This document shows positions 1-13,949 of a stretch of DNA of 64,000 nucleotides, in pieces. Position 1 is the stretch's first letter, and each line of letters opens with the position of its first letter. The notes beneath the pieces are model-generated. The model saw only the letters and a program-made list of their open reading frames with translations, ran no database searches and was not told the origin of the DNA. The position numbers and the translations under genes are program-made. Source of the stretch: Aurelia coerulea (Eukaryota > Cnidaria > Scyphozoa > Semaeostomeae > Ulmaridae); the NCBI GenBank assembly GCA_039566865.1, contig CM076960.1:11074501-11138500 (forward strand), given 5' to 3'.

Positions 1-3000
1 GGAGAAACATCGATTATTTAAATGTTTATTTTCTCAAAGAAAGCAAAATATAAACACAAAAAGTGTGGATTAACGTACTTTCAGAGCTACAATTTATATT
101 ATAAAGAGATTGTACTGATCGTCCTTTAAAACTTAAGTTCTGCCAGTAGCATCTTTTATAGCACTATATTAGTGCTGCAGCAACCATTCTTGGAAACATT
201 ACTATAGACATTAGTGTTTTCTTGAGTCTCGTTTTAGCTTTACAGCATAAACAAACATCGATTAATTAATTGTTTATTTTCTAAAAGAAAACAATATAAA
301 AACAGAAAAAGTGTGGATAAACGTATTTAGTAGCTGTAATTCATAATATTAAGACAATTGCACTCATCGTTCTTTAAAACTTAAGTTCTGCCAGTTATTT
401 CTTTTATAGCACTATATTAGTGCTGCAGCAACAATTCTTGGAAACATCATTATAGACATTAGTGTTTTCTTTAGTCTCATTTTGGCTTTACTGCATAAAC
501 AAACATCGATTGATTAAATGTTTATTTTCTTAAAGAAATCAAAATATAATCGCTAAAAGTGTGGATTAACGTACTTTAGTAGCTGTAATTCATAGTATAA
601 AGACAATTGCACACATCGTTCTTTAAAACTGAAGTTCTCCAGTTATTTCTTTTATAGCACTATATTAGTGCTGCAGCAACCATTCTTGGAAACATTATTA
701 TAGACATTAGTTTTTTCTTTAGTCTCATTTTAGCTTTACTGCGTAAACAAACATCGATTAATTAAATGTCTACTTTCTCAAAGAAAACAAAATATAAACA
801 CAAAAAGTGTTGATTAATGTACTTTAAGAGCTACAATTTATATTATGTAGAGTATTGCACTCATCATTCTTTAAAACTTTAGTTCTGCCAGTAATTTCTT
901 TTATAGCGCTATAATAGTGCAGCAGCAACCATTCTTGGAAACATTACTATAGACATTAGTGTTTTCTTTAGTCTCATTTTGGCTTTATTGCATAAACTAA
1001 CATCGATTAATTAAATGTTTATTTTCTCAAAGAAAACAAAATATAAACACAAAAAGTGTGGGTTAACGTACTTTAGTGGCTATAATTCATAATATAAAGA
1101 GAATTGCACTCATCGTTCTTTAAAACTTTAGTTCTGCCAGTAATTTCTTTTATAGCACAATATTAGTGCTGCAGCAACCATTCTCGGAAACATTTCTGTA
1201 GACATTAGTTTTTTCTTTAGTCTCATTTTAGCTTTACTGCGTAAACAAACATCGATTAATTAAATGTCTACTTTCTCAAAGAAAACAAAATATCAACACA
1301 AAAAGTGTTGATTAATGTACTTTAAGAGCTACAATTTATATTATGTAGAGTATTGCACTCATCATTCTTTAAAACTTTAGTTCTGCCAGTAATTTCTTTT
1401 ATAGCGCTATAATAGTGCAGCAGCAACCATTCTTGGAAACATTACTAAAGACATTAGTTTTTTCTTTAGTCTCGTTTTAGCTTTACAGCATAAACAAACA
1501 TCGATTAATTAAATGTTTATTTTCTCAAAGAAAACAAAATATAAACACAAAAAGTGTTGATTAATGTACTTTAAGAGATACAATTTATGTTATATAGAGT
1601 ATTGCACTCATAGTTCTTTAAAACTTTAGTTCTGCCAGTAATTTGTTTTATAGCGCTATAGTAGTGCTGCAGCAACCATTCTTGGAAACATTACTAAAGA
1701 CATTAGTTTTTTCTTTAGTCTCGTTTTAGCTTTACAGCATAAACAAACATCGATTAATTAAATGTTTATTTTCTCAAAGAAAACAAAATATAAACACATA
1801 AAGTGTGGATTAACGTACTTTAGTAGCTACAATTTATATTATAAATAGTATTGCACTCATCGTTCTTTAAAACTTTAGTTCTGCCAGTTATTTCTTTTAT
1901 AGCACTATATTAGTGATGCAGCAACCATTCTTGGAAATATTTCTATAGACATTAGTTTTTTCTTTAGTCTCATTTTAGCTTTACTTTATAAACAAACATC
2001 GATTTATTAAACGTTTATTTTCTCAAAGAAAGCATAGACACAAAAAGTGTGAGTTAACGTACTTTAGTAGCTGTAATTCATAATATAAAGAGAATTGCAC
2101 TCATCGTTCTTTAAAACTCAAGTTCTGCCAGTTATTTCTTTTATAGCACTACATTAGTGCTGCAGTAACTATTCTTGGAAACATTATTATAGACATTAGT
2201 TTTTTCTTTTGCTCATTTTAGCTTTACTGCATGGAGAAACATCGATTATTTAAATGTTTATTTTCTCAAAGAAAGCAAAATATAAACACAAAAAGTGTGG
2301 ATTAACGTACTTTCAGAGCTACAATTTATATTATAAAGAGATTGTACTGATCGTCCTTTAAAACTTAAGTTCTGCCAGTAGCTTCTTTTATAGCACTATA
2401 TTAGTGCTGCAGCAACCATTCTTGGAAACATTACTATAGACATTAGTGTTTTCTTTAGTCTCGTTTTAGCTTTACAGCATAAACAAACATCGATTAATTA
2501 ATTGTTTATTTTCTAAAAGAAAACAATATAAAAACAGAAAAAGTGTGGATTAACGTATTTTAGTAGCTGTAATTCATAATATAAAGACAATTGCACGCAT
2601 CGTTCTTTAAAACTCAAGTTCTGCCAGTTATTTCTTTTATAGCACTACATTAGTGCTGCAGTAACCATTCTTGGAAACATTATTATAGACATTAGTTTTT
2701 TCTTTTGCTCATTTTAGCTTTACTGCATGGAGAAACATCGATTATTTAAATGTTTATTTTCTCAAAGAAAACAAAATATAAACGCAAAAAGTGTTGATTA
2801 ACGTACTTTAATAGCTACAATTTATATTATAAAGAGTATTGAACTAATCGTCCTTTAAAACTTTACTTCTGCCAGTAATTTCTTTTATAGCGCTATAATA
2901 GTGCAGCAGCAACCCTTCTTGGAAACATTACTAAAGACATTAGTTTTTTCTTTAGTCTCGTTTTAGCTTTACAGCATAAACAAACATCGATTAATTAAAT

Positions 3001-3140
3001 GTTTATTTTCTCAAAGAAAACAATATAAAAACACAAAAAGTGTGGATTAACGTATTTTAGTAGCTGTAATTCATAATATAAAGACAATTGCACGCATCGT
3101 TCTTTAAAACTCAAGTTCTGCCAGTTATTTCTTTTATAGC
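1..3140. repeat. 13-monomer HOR block (9+2+2), copy 1
   Basis: The marker ATGGAGAAAC occurs at 2231 and 2727, and the window itself starts two bases inside another copy. The 9-monomer part (1-2230) is about 2,231 bp and is followed by two 2-monomer parts of about 496 bp. The block aligns to 25,353-28,490 at an offset of about 25,352 and shares rare markers such as GCATCTTTTATAG, TTCTTGAGTCTCG and TAATCGCTAAAAG. One internal monomer near 690-1,000 is of a different subtype from its counterpart at about 26,040-26,350. Similarity to the distal copy stops near 3,143. Confidence 0.85.
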
Positions 3141-3720
3141 ACTATATTAGTGCTGCAGCAACCATCTTTGGAAACATTATTATAGACATTAGTTTTTTCT
3201 TTTGCTCATTTTAGCTTTACTGCATAAAGAAACATCGATTATTTAAATGTTTATTTTCTCAAAGAAAGCAAAATATAAACACAAAAAGTGTGGATTAACG
3301 TACTTTCAGAGCTACAATTTATATTATAAAGAGATTGCACTGATCGTCCTTTAAAACTTAAGTTCTGCCAGTAGCTTCTTTTATAGCACTATATTAGTGC
3401 TGCAGCAACCATTCTTGGAAACATTACTATAGACATTAGTGTTTTCTTTAGTCTCATTTTGGCTTTATTGCATAAACTAACATCGATTAATTAAATGTTT
3501 ATTTTCTCAAAGAAAACAAAATATAAACACAAAAAGTGTGGGTTAACGTACTTTAGTGGCTATAATTCATAATATAAAGAGAATTGCACTCATCGTTCTT
3601 TAAAACTTTAGTTCTGCCAGTAATTTCTTTTATAGCACAATATTAGTGCTGCAGCAACCATTCTCGGAAACATTTCTGTAGACATTAGTTTTTTCTTTAG
3701 TCTCATTTTAGCTTTACTGC
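3141..3720. repeat. Junction monomers linking two HOR families
   Basis: About 2.3 monomers join the 13-mer HOR to the 8/19-mer family. The stretch from AAAGAAACATCG (near 3,229) onward matches the 8,456-8,940 and 12,936-13,420 regions (offset 5,225 from 3,721 to 8,946). The preceding half monomer matches the 13-mer family. The switch is inside a monomer, near 3,143. No gene is present. Confidence 0.7.
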
Positions 3721-5640
3721 GTAAACAAACATCGATTAATTAAATGTCTACTTTCTCAAAGAAAACATAATAAAAACACATAAAGTGTGGATTAACGTAC
3801 TTTAAGAGCTACAATTTTTTATATAAAAAGTATTGAACTCATCGTTCTTTAAAATTTTATTTTTGAAAGTAATCTCTTTTATAGCTTTATATTTATGCTG
3901 CAGCAACCATTCATTCTTGGGAACATTATTATAGACATTAGATTTTTCTTTAGTCTCGTTTTAGCTTTACTACATAAACAAACATCGATAAATTAAATAG
4001 TTATTTTCTCAAAGAAAAGAAAATATAAACACAAAAAGTGTGGATTAACGTACTTTAGTAGCTATAATTCATAATATATAGAGTATTGCACTCATCGTTC
4101 TTTAAAACTTTAGTTCTGCCAGTAATTTGCTTTATAGCGCTATAATAGTGCAGCAGCAACCATTCTTGGAAACATTACGAAAGACATTAGTTTTTCTTTA
4201 GTCTCATTTTAGCTTTACTGCAAATACAAACATCGATTAACTAAATGTCTACTTTCTCAACGAAAACAAAATATCAACACAAAGAGTGTGGATTAACGTA
4301 CTTTAAGAGCTACAATTTATATTATAAAGAGTTTTGCACTGATCGTCCTTTAAAACTTAAGTTCTGCCAGTAGCTTCTTTTATAGCACAATATTAGTGCT
4401 GCAGCAACCATTCTTGGAAACATTACTGTAGACATTAGTTTTTTCTTTAGTCTCATATAAGCTATTCTGCATAAACAAAAATCGATTAATTATATGTTTA
4501 TTTTCTAAAAGAAAACGAAATATAAACACAAAAAGTCTTTGTTAACGTACTTTAGTAGCTTCAATCTATAATATAAAAAGAATTGCACTGATCCTCCTTT
4601 AAAACTTAAGTTCTGCCAGTAGCTTCTTTTATAGCACAATATTAGTGCTGCAGCAACCATTCTTGGAAACATTACTGTAGACATTGGTTTTTTCTTTAGT
4701 CTCATATAAGCTATTCTGCATAAACAAAAATCGATTAATTTTATGTTTATTTTCTCAAAGAAGACGAAATATAAACACAAAAATTGTGGATTAACGTACT
4801 TTAGTAGCTGTAATTCATAATATAAAAAAAATTGCACTCATCGTTCTTTAAAACTTTAGTTCTGCCAGTAATTTCTTTTATAGCACTAAATTAGTGCTGC
4901 AGCAACCATTCTTGGAAATATTATTATAGACATTAGTTTTTTCTTTTGCTCATTTTAGCTTTACTGCATAAAGAATCATCGATTATTTAAATGTTTATTT
5001 TCTCAAAGAAAACAAAATATAAACACAAAAAGTGTTGAATAATGTACTTTAAGAGCTACAATTTATATTAAATAGAGTATTGCACTCATCGTTCTTTAAA
5101 ACTTTAGTTCTGCCAGTAGCTTCTTTTATAGCACTATAGTAGTGCAGCAGCAACCATTCTTGGAAACATTACTAAATACATTAGTTTTTTCTTTAGTCTC
5201 GATTTATCTTTACAGCATAAACAAACATCGATTAATTAAATGTTTATTTTCTCAAAGAAAACAAAATATAAAGACATAAAGTGTGGATTAACGTACTTTA
5301 GTAGCGACAATTTATATTATAAATAGTATTGCACTCATCGTTCTTCAAAACTTTAGCTCTGCCAGTTATTTCTTTTATAGCACTATATTAGTGATGCAGC
5401 AACCATTCTTGGAAATATTTCTATAGACATTAGTTTTTTCTTTAGTCTCATTTTAGCTTTACTTTATAAACAAACATCGATTTATTAAACGTTTATTTTC
5501 TCAAAGAAAGCAAAATATAAACACAAAAGTGTGGATTAACGTACTTTCAGAGCTATAATTTATATTATAAAGAGATTGCACTGATCGTCCTTTAAAACTT
5601 AAGTTCTGCCAGTTATTTCTTTTATAGCACTACATTAGTG
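3721..5640. repeat. 8-monomer HOR, copy 1
   Basis: This matches 5,714-7,640 at an offset of 1,993 bp, which is eight monomers. It includes the ATTC-duplication subtype, the CGATAAATTAAATAG subtype, the AACTAAATGTCTAC/CAACGAAAAC subtype and the CTTTGTTAACG subtype in the same order. In this copy the CTTTGTTAACG monomer follows directly on a near-identical neighbour, which makes the chance minus-strand frame at 4,505-4,837 longer than elsewhere. Confidence 0.85.
3909..3916. other. ATTCATTC duplication defining a monomer subtype
   Basis: A 4-bp ATTC duplication in CCATTCATTCTTGGGAAC marks a subtype that also reads TTTATTTTTGAAAGTAATC instead of the CTGCCAGT region and AGCTTTATATTTATGCT instead of the hairpin. 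The subtype recurs about 18 times (for example near 9,128, 13,610, 30,748, 43,352 and 59,526), always linked to the same companion changes. The exception is the converted copy near 52,060. Confidence 0.8.
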
Positions 5641-5713
5641 CTGCAGCAACCATTCTCGGAAACATTTCTGTAGACATTAGTTTTTTCTTTAGTCTCATTT
5701 TAGCTTTACTGCG

Positions 5714-7640
5714 TAAACAAACATCGATTAATTAAATATCTACTTTCTCAAAGAAAACATAATATAAACACATAAAGTGTGGATTAACGTACTTTAAGAG
5801 CTACAATTTTTGATATAAAAAGTATTGAACTCATCGTTCTTTAAAACTTTATTTTTGAAAGTAATCTCTTTTATAGCTTTATATTTATGCTGCAGCAACC
5901 ATTCATTCTTGGGAACATTATTATAGACATTAGATTTTTCTTTAGTCTCGTTTTAGCTTTACTACATAAACAAACATCGATAAATTAAATAGTTATTTTC
6001 TCAAAGAAAAGAAAATATAAACACAAAAAGTGTGGATTAACGTACTTTAGTAGCTATATTTCATAATATATAGAGTATTGCACTCATCGTTCTTTAAAAC
6101 TTTAGTTCTGCCAGTAATTTGCTTTATAGCGCTATAATAGTGCAGCAGCAACCTTTCTTGGAAACATTACGAAAGACATTAGTTTTTTCTTTAGTCTCAT
6201 TTTAGCTTTACTGCAAATACAAACATCGATTAACTAAATGTCTACTTTCTCAACGAAAACAAAATATCAACACAAAGAGTGTGGATTAACGTACTTTAAG
6301 AGCTACAATTTATATTATAAAGAGTTTTGCACTGATCGTCCTTTAAAACTTAAGTTCTGCCAGTAGCTTCTTTTATAGCACAATATTTATGCTGCAGCAA
6401 CCATTCTTGGAAACATTACTGTAGACATTAGTTTTTTCTTTAGTCTCATATAAGCTATTCTGCATAAACAAAAATCGATTAATTATATGTTTATTTTCTA
6501 AAAGAAAACGAAATATAAACACAAAAAGTCTTTGTTAACGTACTTTAGTAGCTTCAATCTATAATATAAAAAGAATTGCACTGATCGTCCTTTAAAACTT
6601 AAGTTCTGCCAGTAGCTTCTTTTATAGCACAATATTAGTGCTGCAGCAACCATTCTTGGAAACATTACTGTAGACATTGGTTTTTTCTTTAGTCTCATAT
6701 AAGCTATTCTGCATAAACAAAAATCGATTAATTATATGTTTATTTTCTCAAAGAAGACCAAATATAAACACAAAAATTGTGGATTAACGTACTTTAGTAA
6801 ATGTAATTCATAATATAAAAAAAATTGCACTCATCGTTCTTTAAAACTTTAGTTCTGCCAGTAATTTCTTTTATAGCACTAAATTAGTGCTGCAGCAACC
6901 ATTCTTGGAAATATTATTATAGACATTAGTTTTTTCTTTTGCTCATTTTAGCTTTACTGCATAAAGAATCATCGATTATTTAAATGTTTATTTTCTCAAA
7001 GAAAACAAAATATAAACACAAAAAGTGTTGAATAATGTACTTTAAGAGCTACAATTTATATTAAATAGAGTATTGCACTCATCGTTCTTTAAAACTTTAG
7101 TTCTGCCAGTAATTTCTTTTATAGCTTTATAGTAGTGCAGCAGCAACCATTCTTGGAAACATTACTAAATACATTAGTTTTTTCTTTAGTCTCGATTTAT
7201 CTTTACAGCATAAACAAACATCGATTAATTAAATGTTTATTTTCTCAAAGAAAACAAAATATAAAGACATAAAGTGTGGATTAATGTACTTTAAGAGCTA
7301 CAATTTATATTATATAGAGTATTGCACTCATCATTCTTTAAAACTTTAGTTCTGCCAGTAATTTCTTTTATAGCACTATATTAGTGATGCAGCAACCATT
7401 CTTGGAAATATTTCTATAGACATTAGTTTTTTCTTTAGTCTCATTTTAGCTTTACTTTATAAACAAACATCGATTTATTAAACGTTTATTTTCTCAAAGA
7501 AAGCAAAATATAAACACAAAAGTGTTGATTAACGTACTTTCAGAGCTATAATTTATATTATAAAGAGATTGCACTGATCGTCCCTTAAAACTTAAGATCT
7601 GCCAGTTATTTCTTTTATAGCACTACATTAGTGCTGCAGC
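5714..7640. repeat. 8-monomer HOR, copy 2
   Basis: This is the tandem duplicate of 3,721-5,640. It differs by a patch at about 7,278-7,372, where the sequence switches to a TATATAGAG/ATCATTC subtype. Downstream of about 7,640 the two copies diverge (TTCTTGGAAACATTA here against TTCTCGGAAACATTT in copy 1). Confidence 0.85.
7278..7372. other. Conversion-like patch in 8-mer copy 2
   Basis: The flanks match 5,281-5,390, but the patch reads AATGTACTTTAAGAGC, TATATAGAG and CATCATTC, as in other monomers, where its partner reads AACGTACTTTAGTAGCG, TAAATAG and CATCGTTCTTC. The patch is inherited at about 11,760 and 53,190 but is absent at about 16,240 and 57,920, so it dates one branch of the duplication history. 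Confidence 0.65.
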
Positions 7641-9470
7641 AACCATTCTTGGAAACATTATTATAGACATTAGTTTTTTCTTTTGCTCATTTTAGCTTTA
7701 CTGCATGGAGAAACATCGATTATTTAAATGTTTATTTTCTCAAAGAAAGCAAAATATAAACAAAAAAAGTGTGGATTAACATACTTTCAGAGCTACAATT
7801 TATATTATAAAGAGATTGCACTGATCGTCCTTTAAAACTTAAGTTCTGCCAGTAGCTTCTTTTATAGCACTATATTAGTGCTGCAGCAACCATTCTTGGA
7901 AACATTACTATAGACATTAGTGTTTTCTTTAGTCTCGATTTAGCTTTACAGCATAAACAAACATCGATTAATTAAATGTTTATTTTCTCAAAGAAAACAA
8001 AATATAAAGACATAAAGTGTGGATTAACGTACTTTAGTAGCTACAATTTATATTATAAATAGTATTGCACTCATCGTTCTTCAAAACTTTAGCTCTGCCA
8101 GTTATTTCTTTTATAGCAATATATTAGTGATGCAGCAACCATTCTTGGAAGTATTTCTATAGACATTAGATTTTTTTTTAGTCTCATTTTAGCTTTACAT
8201 TATAAACAAACATCGATTTATTAAACGTTTATTTTCTCAAAGAAAGCAAAATATAAACACAAAAAGTGTGGATTAACGTACTTTCAGAGCTATAATTTAT
8301 ATTATAAAGAGATTGCACTGATCGTCTTTTAAAACTTAAGTTCTGCCAGTTATTTCTTTTATAGCACTATATTAGTGCTGCAGCAACCATCTTTGGAAAC
8401 ATTATTATAGACATTAGTTTTTTCTCTTGCTCATTTTAACTTTACTGCATAAAGAAACATCGATTATTTAAATGTTTATTTTCTCAAAGAAAGCAAAATA
8501 TAAACACAAAAAGTGTGGATTAACGTACTTTCAGAGCTACAATTTATATTATAAAGAGATTGCACTGATCGTCCTTTAAAACTTAAGTTCTGCCAGTAGC
8601 TTCTTTTATAGCACTATATTAGTGCTGCAGCAACCATTCTTGGAAACATTACTATAGACATTAGTGTTTTCTTTAGTCTCATTTTGGCTTTATTGCATAA
8701 ACTAACATCGATTAATTAAATGTTTATTTTCTCAAAGAAAACAAAATATAAACACAAAAAGTGTGGGTTAACGTACTTTAGTGGCTATAATTCATAATAT
8801 AAAGAGAATTGCACTCATCGTTCTTTAAAACTTTAGTTCTGCCAGTAATTTCTTTTATAGCACAATATTAGTGCTGCAGCAACCATTCTCGGAAACATTT
8901 CTGTAGACATTAGTTTTTTCTTTAGTCTCATTTTAGCTTTACTGCGTAAACAAACATCGATTAATTAAATGTCTACTTTTTCAAAGAAAACATAATAAAA
9001 ACACATAAAGTGTGGATTAACGTACTTTAAGAGCTACAATTTTTGATATAAAAAGTATTGAACTCATCGTTCTTTAAAACTTTATTTTTGAAAGTAATCT
9101 CTTTTATAGCTTTATATTTATGCTGCAGCAACCATTCATTCTTGGGAACATTATTATAGACATTAGTTTTTTCTTTAGTCTCATATAAGCTATTCTGCAT
9201 AAACAAAAATCGATTAATTATATGTTTATTTTCTAAAAGAAAACGAAATATAAACACAAAAAGTCTTTGTTAACGTACTTTAGTAGCTTCAATCTATAAT
9301 ATAAAAAGAATTGCACTGATCGTCCTTTAAAACTTAAGTTCTGCCAGTAGCTTCTTTTATAGCACAATATTAGTGCTGCAGCAACCATTCTTGGAAACAT
9401 TACTGTAGACATTGGTTTTTTCTTTAGTCTCATATAAGCTATTCTGCATTAACAAAAATCGATTAATTTT

Positions 9471-12400
9471 ATGTTTATTTTCTCAAAGAAGACGAAATAT
9501 AAACACAAAAATTGTGGATTAACGTACTTTAGTAGCTGTAATTCATAATATATAAAAAATTGCACTCATCGTTCTTTAAAACTTTAGTTCTGCCAGTAAT
9601 TTCTTTTATAGCACTAAATTAGTGCTGCAGCAACCATTCTTGGAAATATTATTATAGACATTAGTTTTTTCTTTTGCTCATTTTAGCTTTACTGCATAAA
9701 GAATCATCGATTATTTAAATGTTTATTTTCTCAAAGAAAACAAAATATAAACACAAAAAGTGTTGAATAATGTACTTTAAGAGCTACAATTTATATTAAA
9801 TAGAGTATTGCACTCATCGTTCTTTAAAACTTTAGTTCTGCCAGTAGCTTCTTTTATAGCACTATAGTAGTGCAGCAGCAACCATTCTTGGAAACATTAC
9901 TAAATACATTAGTTTTTTCTTTAGTCTCGATTTATCTTTACAGCATAAACAAACATCGATTAATTAAATGTTTATTTTCTCAAAGAAAACAAAATATAAA
10001 GACATAAAGTGTGGATTAACGTACTTTAGTAGCGACAATTTATATTATAAATAGTATTGCACTCATCGTTCTTCAAAACTTTAGCTCTGCCAGTTATTTC
10101 TTTTATAGCACTATATTAGTGATGCAGCAACCATTCTTGGAAATATTTCTATAGACATTAGTTTTTTCTTTAGTCTCATTTTAGCTTTACTTTATAAACA
10201 AACATCGATTTATTAAACGTTTATTTTCTCAAAGAAAGCAAAATATAAACACAAAAGTGTGGATTAACGTACTTTCAGAGCTATAATTTATATTATAAAG
10301 AGATTGCACTGATCGTCCTTTAAAACTTAAGTTCTGCCAGTTATTTCTTTTATAGCACTACATTAGTGCTGCAGCAACCATTCTCGGAAACATTTCTGTA
10401 GACATTAGTTTTTTCTTTAGTCTCATTTTAGCTTTACTGCGTAAACAAACATCGATTAATTAAATATCTACTTTCTCAAAGAAAACATAATATAAACACA
10501 TAAAGTGTGGATTAACGTACTTTAAGAGCTACAATTTTTGATATAAAAAGTATTGAACTCATCGTTCTTTAAAACTTTATTTTTGAAAGTAATCTCTTTT
10601 ATAGCTTTATATTTATGCTGCAGCAACCATTCATTCTTGGGAACATTATTATAGACATTAGATTTTTCTTTAGTCTCGTTTTAGCTTTACTACATAAACA
10701 AACATCGATAAATTAAATAGTTATTTTCTCAAGGAAAAGAAAATATAAACACAAAAACTGTGGATTAACGTACTTTAGTAGCTATATTTCATAATATATA
10801 GAGTATTGCACTCATCGTTCTTTAAAACTTTAGTTCTGCCAGTAATTTGCTTTATAGCGCTATAATAGTGCAGCAGCAACCTTTCTTGGAAACATTACGA
10901 AAGACATTAGTTTTTTCTTTAGTCTCATTTTAGCTTTACTGCAAATACAAACATCGATTAACTAAATGTCTACTTTCTCAACGAAAACAAAATATCAACA
11001 CAAAGAGTGTGGATTAACGTACTTTAAGAGCTACAATTTATATTATAAAGAGTTTTGCACTGATCGTCCTTTAAAACTTAAGTTCTGCCAGTAGCTTCTT
11101 TTATAGCACAATATTTATGCTGCAGCAACCATTCTTGGAAACATTACTGTAGACATTAGTTTTTTCTTTAGTCTCATATAAGCTATTCTGCATAAACAAA
11201 AATCGATTAATTATATGTTTATTTTCTCAAAGAAGACGAAATATAAACACAAAAATTGTGGATTAACGTACTTTAGTAGCTGTAATTCATAATATAAAAA
11301 AAATTGCACTCATCGTTCTTTAAAACTTTAGTTCTGCCAGTAATTTCTTTTATAGCACTAAATTAGTGCTGCAGCAACCATTCTTGGAAATATTATTATA
11401 GACATTAGTTTTTTCTTTTGCTCATTTTAGCTTTACTGCATAAAGAATCATCGATTATTTAAATGTTTATTTTCTCAAAGAAAACAAAATATAAACACAA
11501 AAAGTGTTGAATAATGTACTTTAAGAGCTACAATTTATATTAAATAGAGTATTGCACTCATCGTTCTTTAAAACTTTAGTTCTGCCAGTAATTTCTTTTA
11601 TAGCTTTATAGTAGTGCAGCAGCAACCATTCTTGGAAACATTACTAAATACATTAGTTTTTTCTTTAGTCTCGATTTATCTTTACAGCATAAACAAACAT
11701 CGATTAATTAAATGTTTATTTTCTCAAAGAAAACAAAATATAAAGACATAAAGTGTGGATTAATGTACTTTAAGAGCTACAATTTATATTATATAGAGTA
11801 TTGCACTCATCATTCTTTAAAACTTTAGTTCTGCCAGTAATTTCTTTTATAGCACTATATTAGTGATGCAGCAACCATTCTTGGAAATATTTCTATAGAC
11901 ATTAGTTTTTTCTTTAGTCTCATTTTAGCTTTACTTTATAAACAAACATCGATTTATTAAACGTTTATTTTCTCAAAGAAAGCAAAATATAAACACAAAA
12001 GTGTTGATTAACGTACTTTCAGAGCTATAATTTATATTATAAAGAGATTGCACTGATCGTCCCTTAAAACTTAAGATCTGCCAGTTATTTCTTTTATAGC
12101 ACTACATTAGTGCTGCAGCAACCATTCTTGGAAACATTATTATAGACATTAGTTTTTTCTTTTGCTCATTTTAGCTTTACTGCATGGAGAAACATCGATT
12201 ATTTAAATGTTTATTTTCTCAAAGAAAGCAAAATATAAACAAAAAAAGTGTGGATTAACATACTTTCAGAGCTACAATTTATATTATAAAGAGATTGCAC
12301 TGATCGTCCTTTAAAACTTAAGTTCTGCCAGTAGCTTCTTTTATAGCACTATATTAGTGCTGCAGCAACCATTCTTGGAAACATTACTATAGACATTAGT

Positions 12401-13949
12401 GTTTTCTTTAGTCTCGATTTAGCTTTACAGCATAAACAAACATCGATTAATTAAATGTTTATTTTCTCAAAGAAAACAAAATATAAAGACATAAAGTGTG
12501 GATTAACGTACTTTAGTAGCTACAATTTATATTATAAATAGTATTGCACTCATCGTTCTTCAAAACTTTAGCTCTGCCAGTTATTTCTTTTATAGCAATA
12601 TATTAGTGATGCAGCAACCATTCTTGGAAGTATTTCTATAGACATTAGATTTTTTTTTAGTCTCATTTTAGCTTTACATTATAAACAAACATCGATTTAT
12701 TAAACGTTTATTTTCTCAAAGAAAGCAAAATATAAACACAAAAAGTGTGGATTAACGTACTTTCAGAGCTATAATTTATATTATAAAGAGATTGCACTGA
12801 TCGTCTTTTAAAACTTAAGTTCTGCCAGTTATTTCTTTTATAGCACTATATTAGTGCTGCAGCAACCATCTTTGGAAACATTATTATAGACATTAGTTTT
12901 TTCTCTTGCTCATTTTAACTTTACTGCATAAAGAAACATCGATTATTTAAATGTTTATTTTCTCAAAGAAAGCAAAATATAAACACAAAAAGTGTGGATT
13001 AACGTACTTTCAGAGCTACAATTTATATTATAAAGAGATTGCACTGATCGTCCTTTAAAACTTAAGTTCTGCCAGTAGCTTCTTTTATAGCACTATATTA
13101 GTGCTGCAGCAACCATTCTTGGAAACATTACTATAGACATTAGTGTTTTCTTTAGTCTCATTTTGGCTTTATTGCATAAACTAACATCGATTAATTAAAT
13201 GTTTATTTTCTCAAAGAAAACAAAATATAAACACAAAAAGTGTGGGTTAACGTACTTTAGTGGCTATAATTCATAATATAAAGAGAATTGCACTCATCGT
13301 TCTTTAAAACTTTAGTTCTGCCAGTAATTTCTTTTATAGCACAATATTAGTGCTGCAGCAACCATTCTCGGAAACATTTCTGTAGACATTAGTTTTTTCT
13401 TTAGTCTCATTTTAGCTTTACTGCGTAAACAAACATCGATTAATTAAATGTCTACTTTTTCAAAGAAAACATAATAAAAACACATAAAGTGTGGATTAAC
13501 GTACTTTAAGAGCTACAATTTTTGATATAAAAAGTATTGAACTCATCGTTCTTTAAAACTTTATTTTTGAAAGTAATCTCTTTTATAGCTTTATATTTAT
13601 GCTGCAGCAACCATTCATTCTTGGGAACATTATTATAGACATTAGTTTTTTCTTTAGTCTCATATAAGCTATTCTGCATAAACAAAAATCGATTAATTAT
13701 ATGTTTATTTTCTAAAAGAAAACGAAATATAAACACAAAAAGTCTTTGTTAACGTACTTTAGTAGCTTCAATCTATAATATAAAAAGAATTGCACTGATC
13801 GTCCTTTAAAACTTAAGTTCTGCCAGTAGCTTCTTTTATAGCACAATATTAGTGCTGCAGCAACCATTCTTGGAAACATTACTGTAGACATTGGTTTTTT
13901 CTTTAGTCTCATATAAGCTATTCTGCATTAACAAAAATCGATTAATTTT
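9471..13949. repeat. Long HOR unit B, 18 monomers, 4,479 bp
   Basis: This is the same monomer order as unit A minus one 249-bp monomer near 11,210. Markers at 9,701 and 14,180, and at 8,946 and 13,425, all give a 4,479-bp period. Identity to A and C appears very high by eye, with only scattered substitutions, so the amplification is recent. Confidence 0.85.

Larger units (their letters stand above)
4743..9470. repeat. Long HOR unit A, 19 monomers, 4,728 bp
   Basis: The unit is delimited by the marker ATGTTTATTTTCTCAAAGAA followed by GACGAAAT at 4,743 and 9,471. The AAAGAATCATCG marker repeats at 4,973 and 9,701 with the same 4,728-bp offset. The unit keeps the CTTTGTTAACG monomer near 6,480-6,728, which units B and C lack. 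It contains part of the 8-mer duplication. Confidence 0.85.

Noticed and set aside
4505..4837. Minus-strand open frame of 110 codons, with 60-76-codon relatives at about a dozen other places
   Set aside because: These frames occur at the same phase of the same monomer subtypes and cross monomer boundaries. They have no coding-type substitution pattern that I can see, no ribosome-binding or splice context, and vanish in sister monomers through single changes. They are chance frames multiplied by HOR copying.
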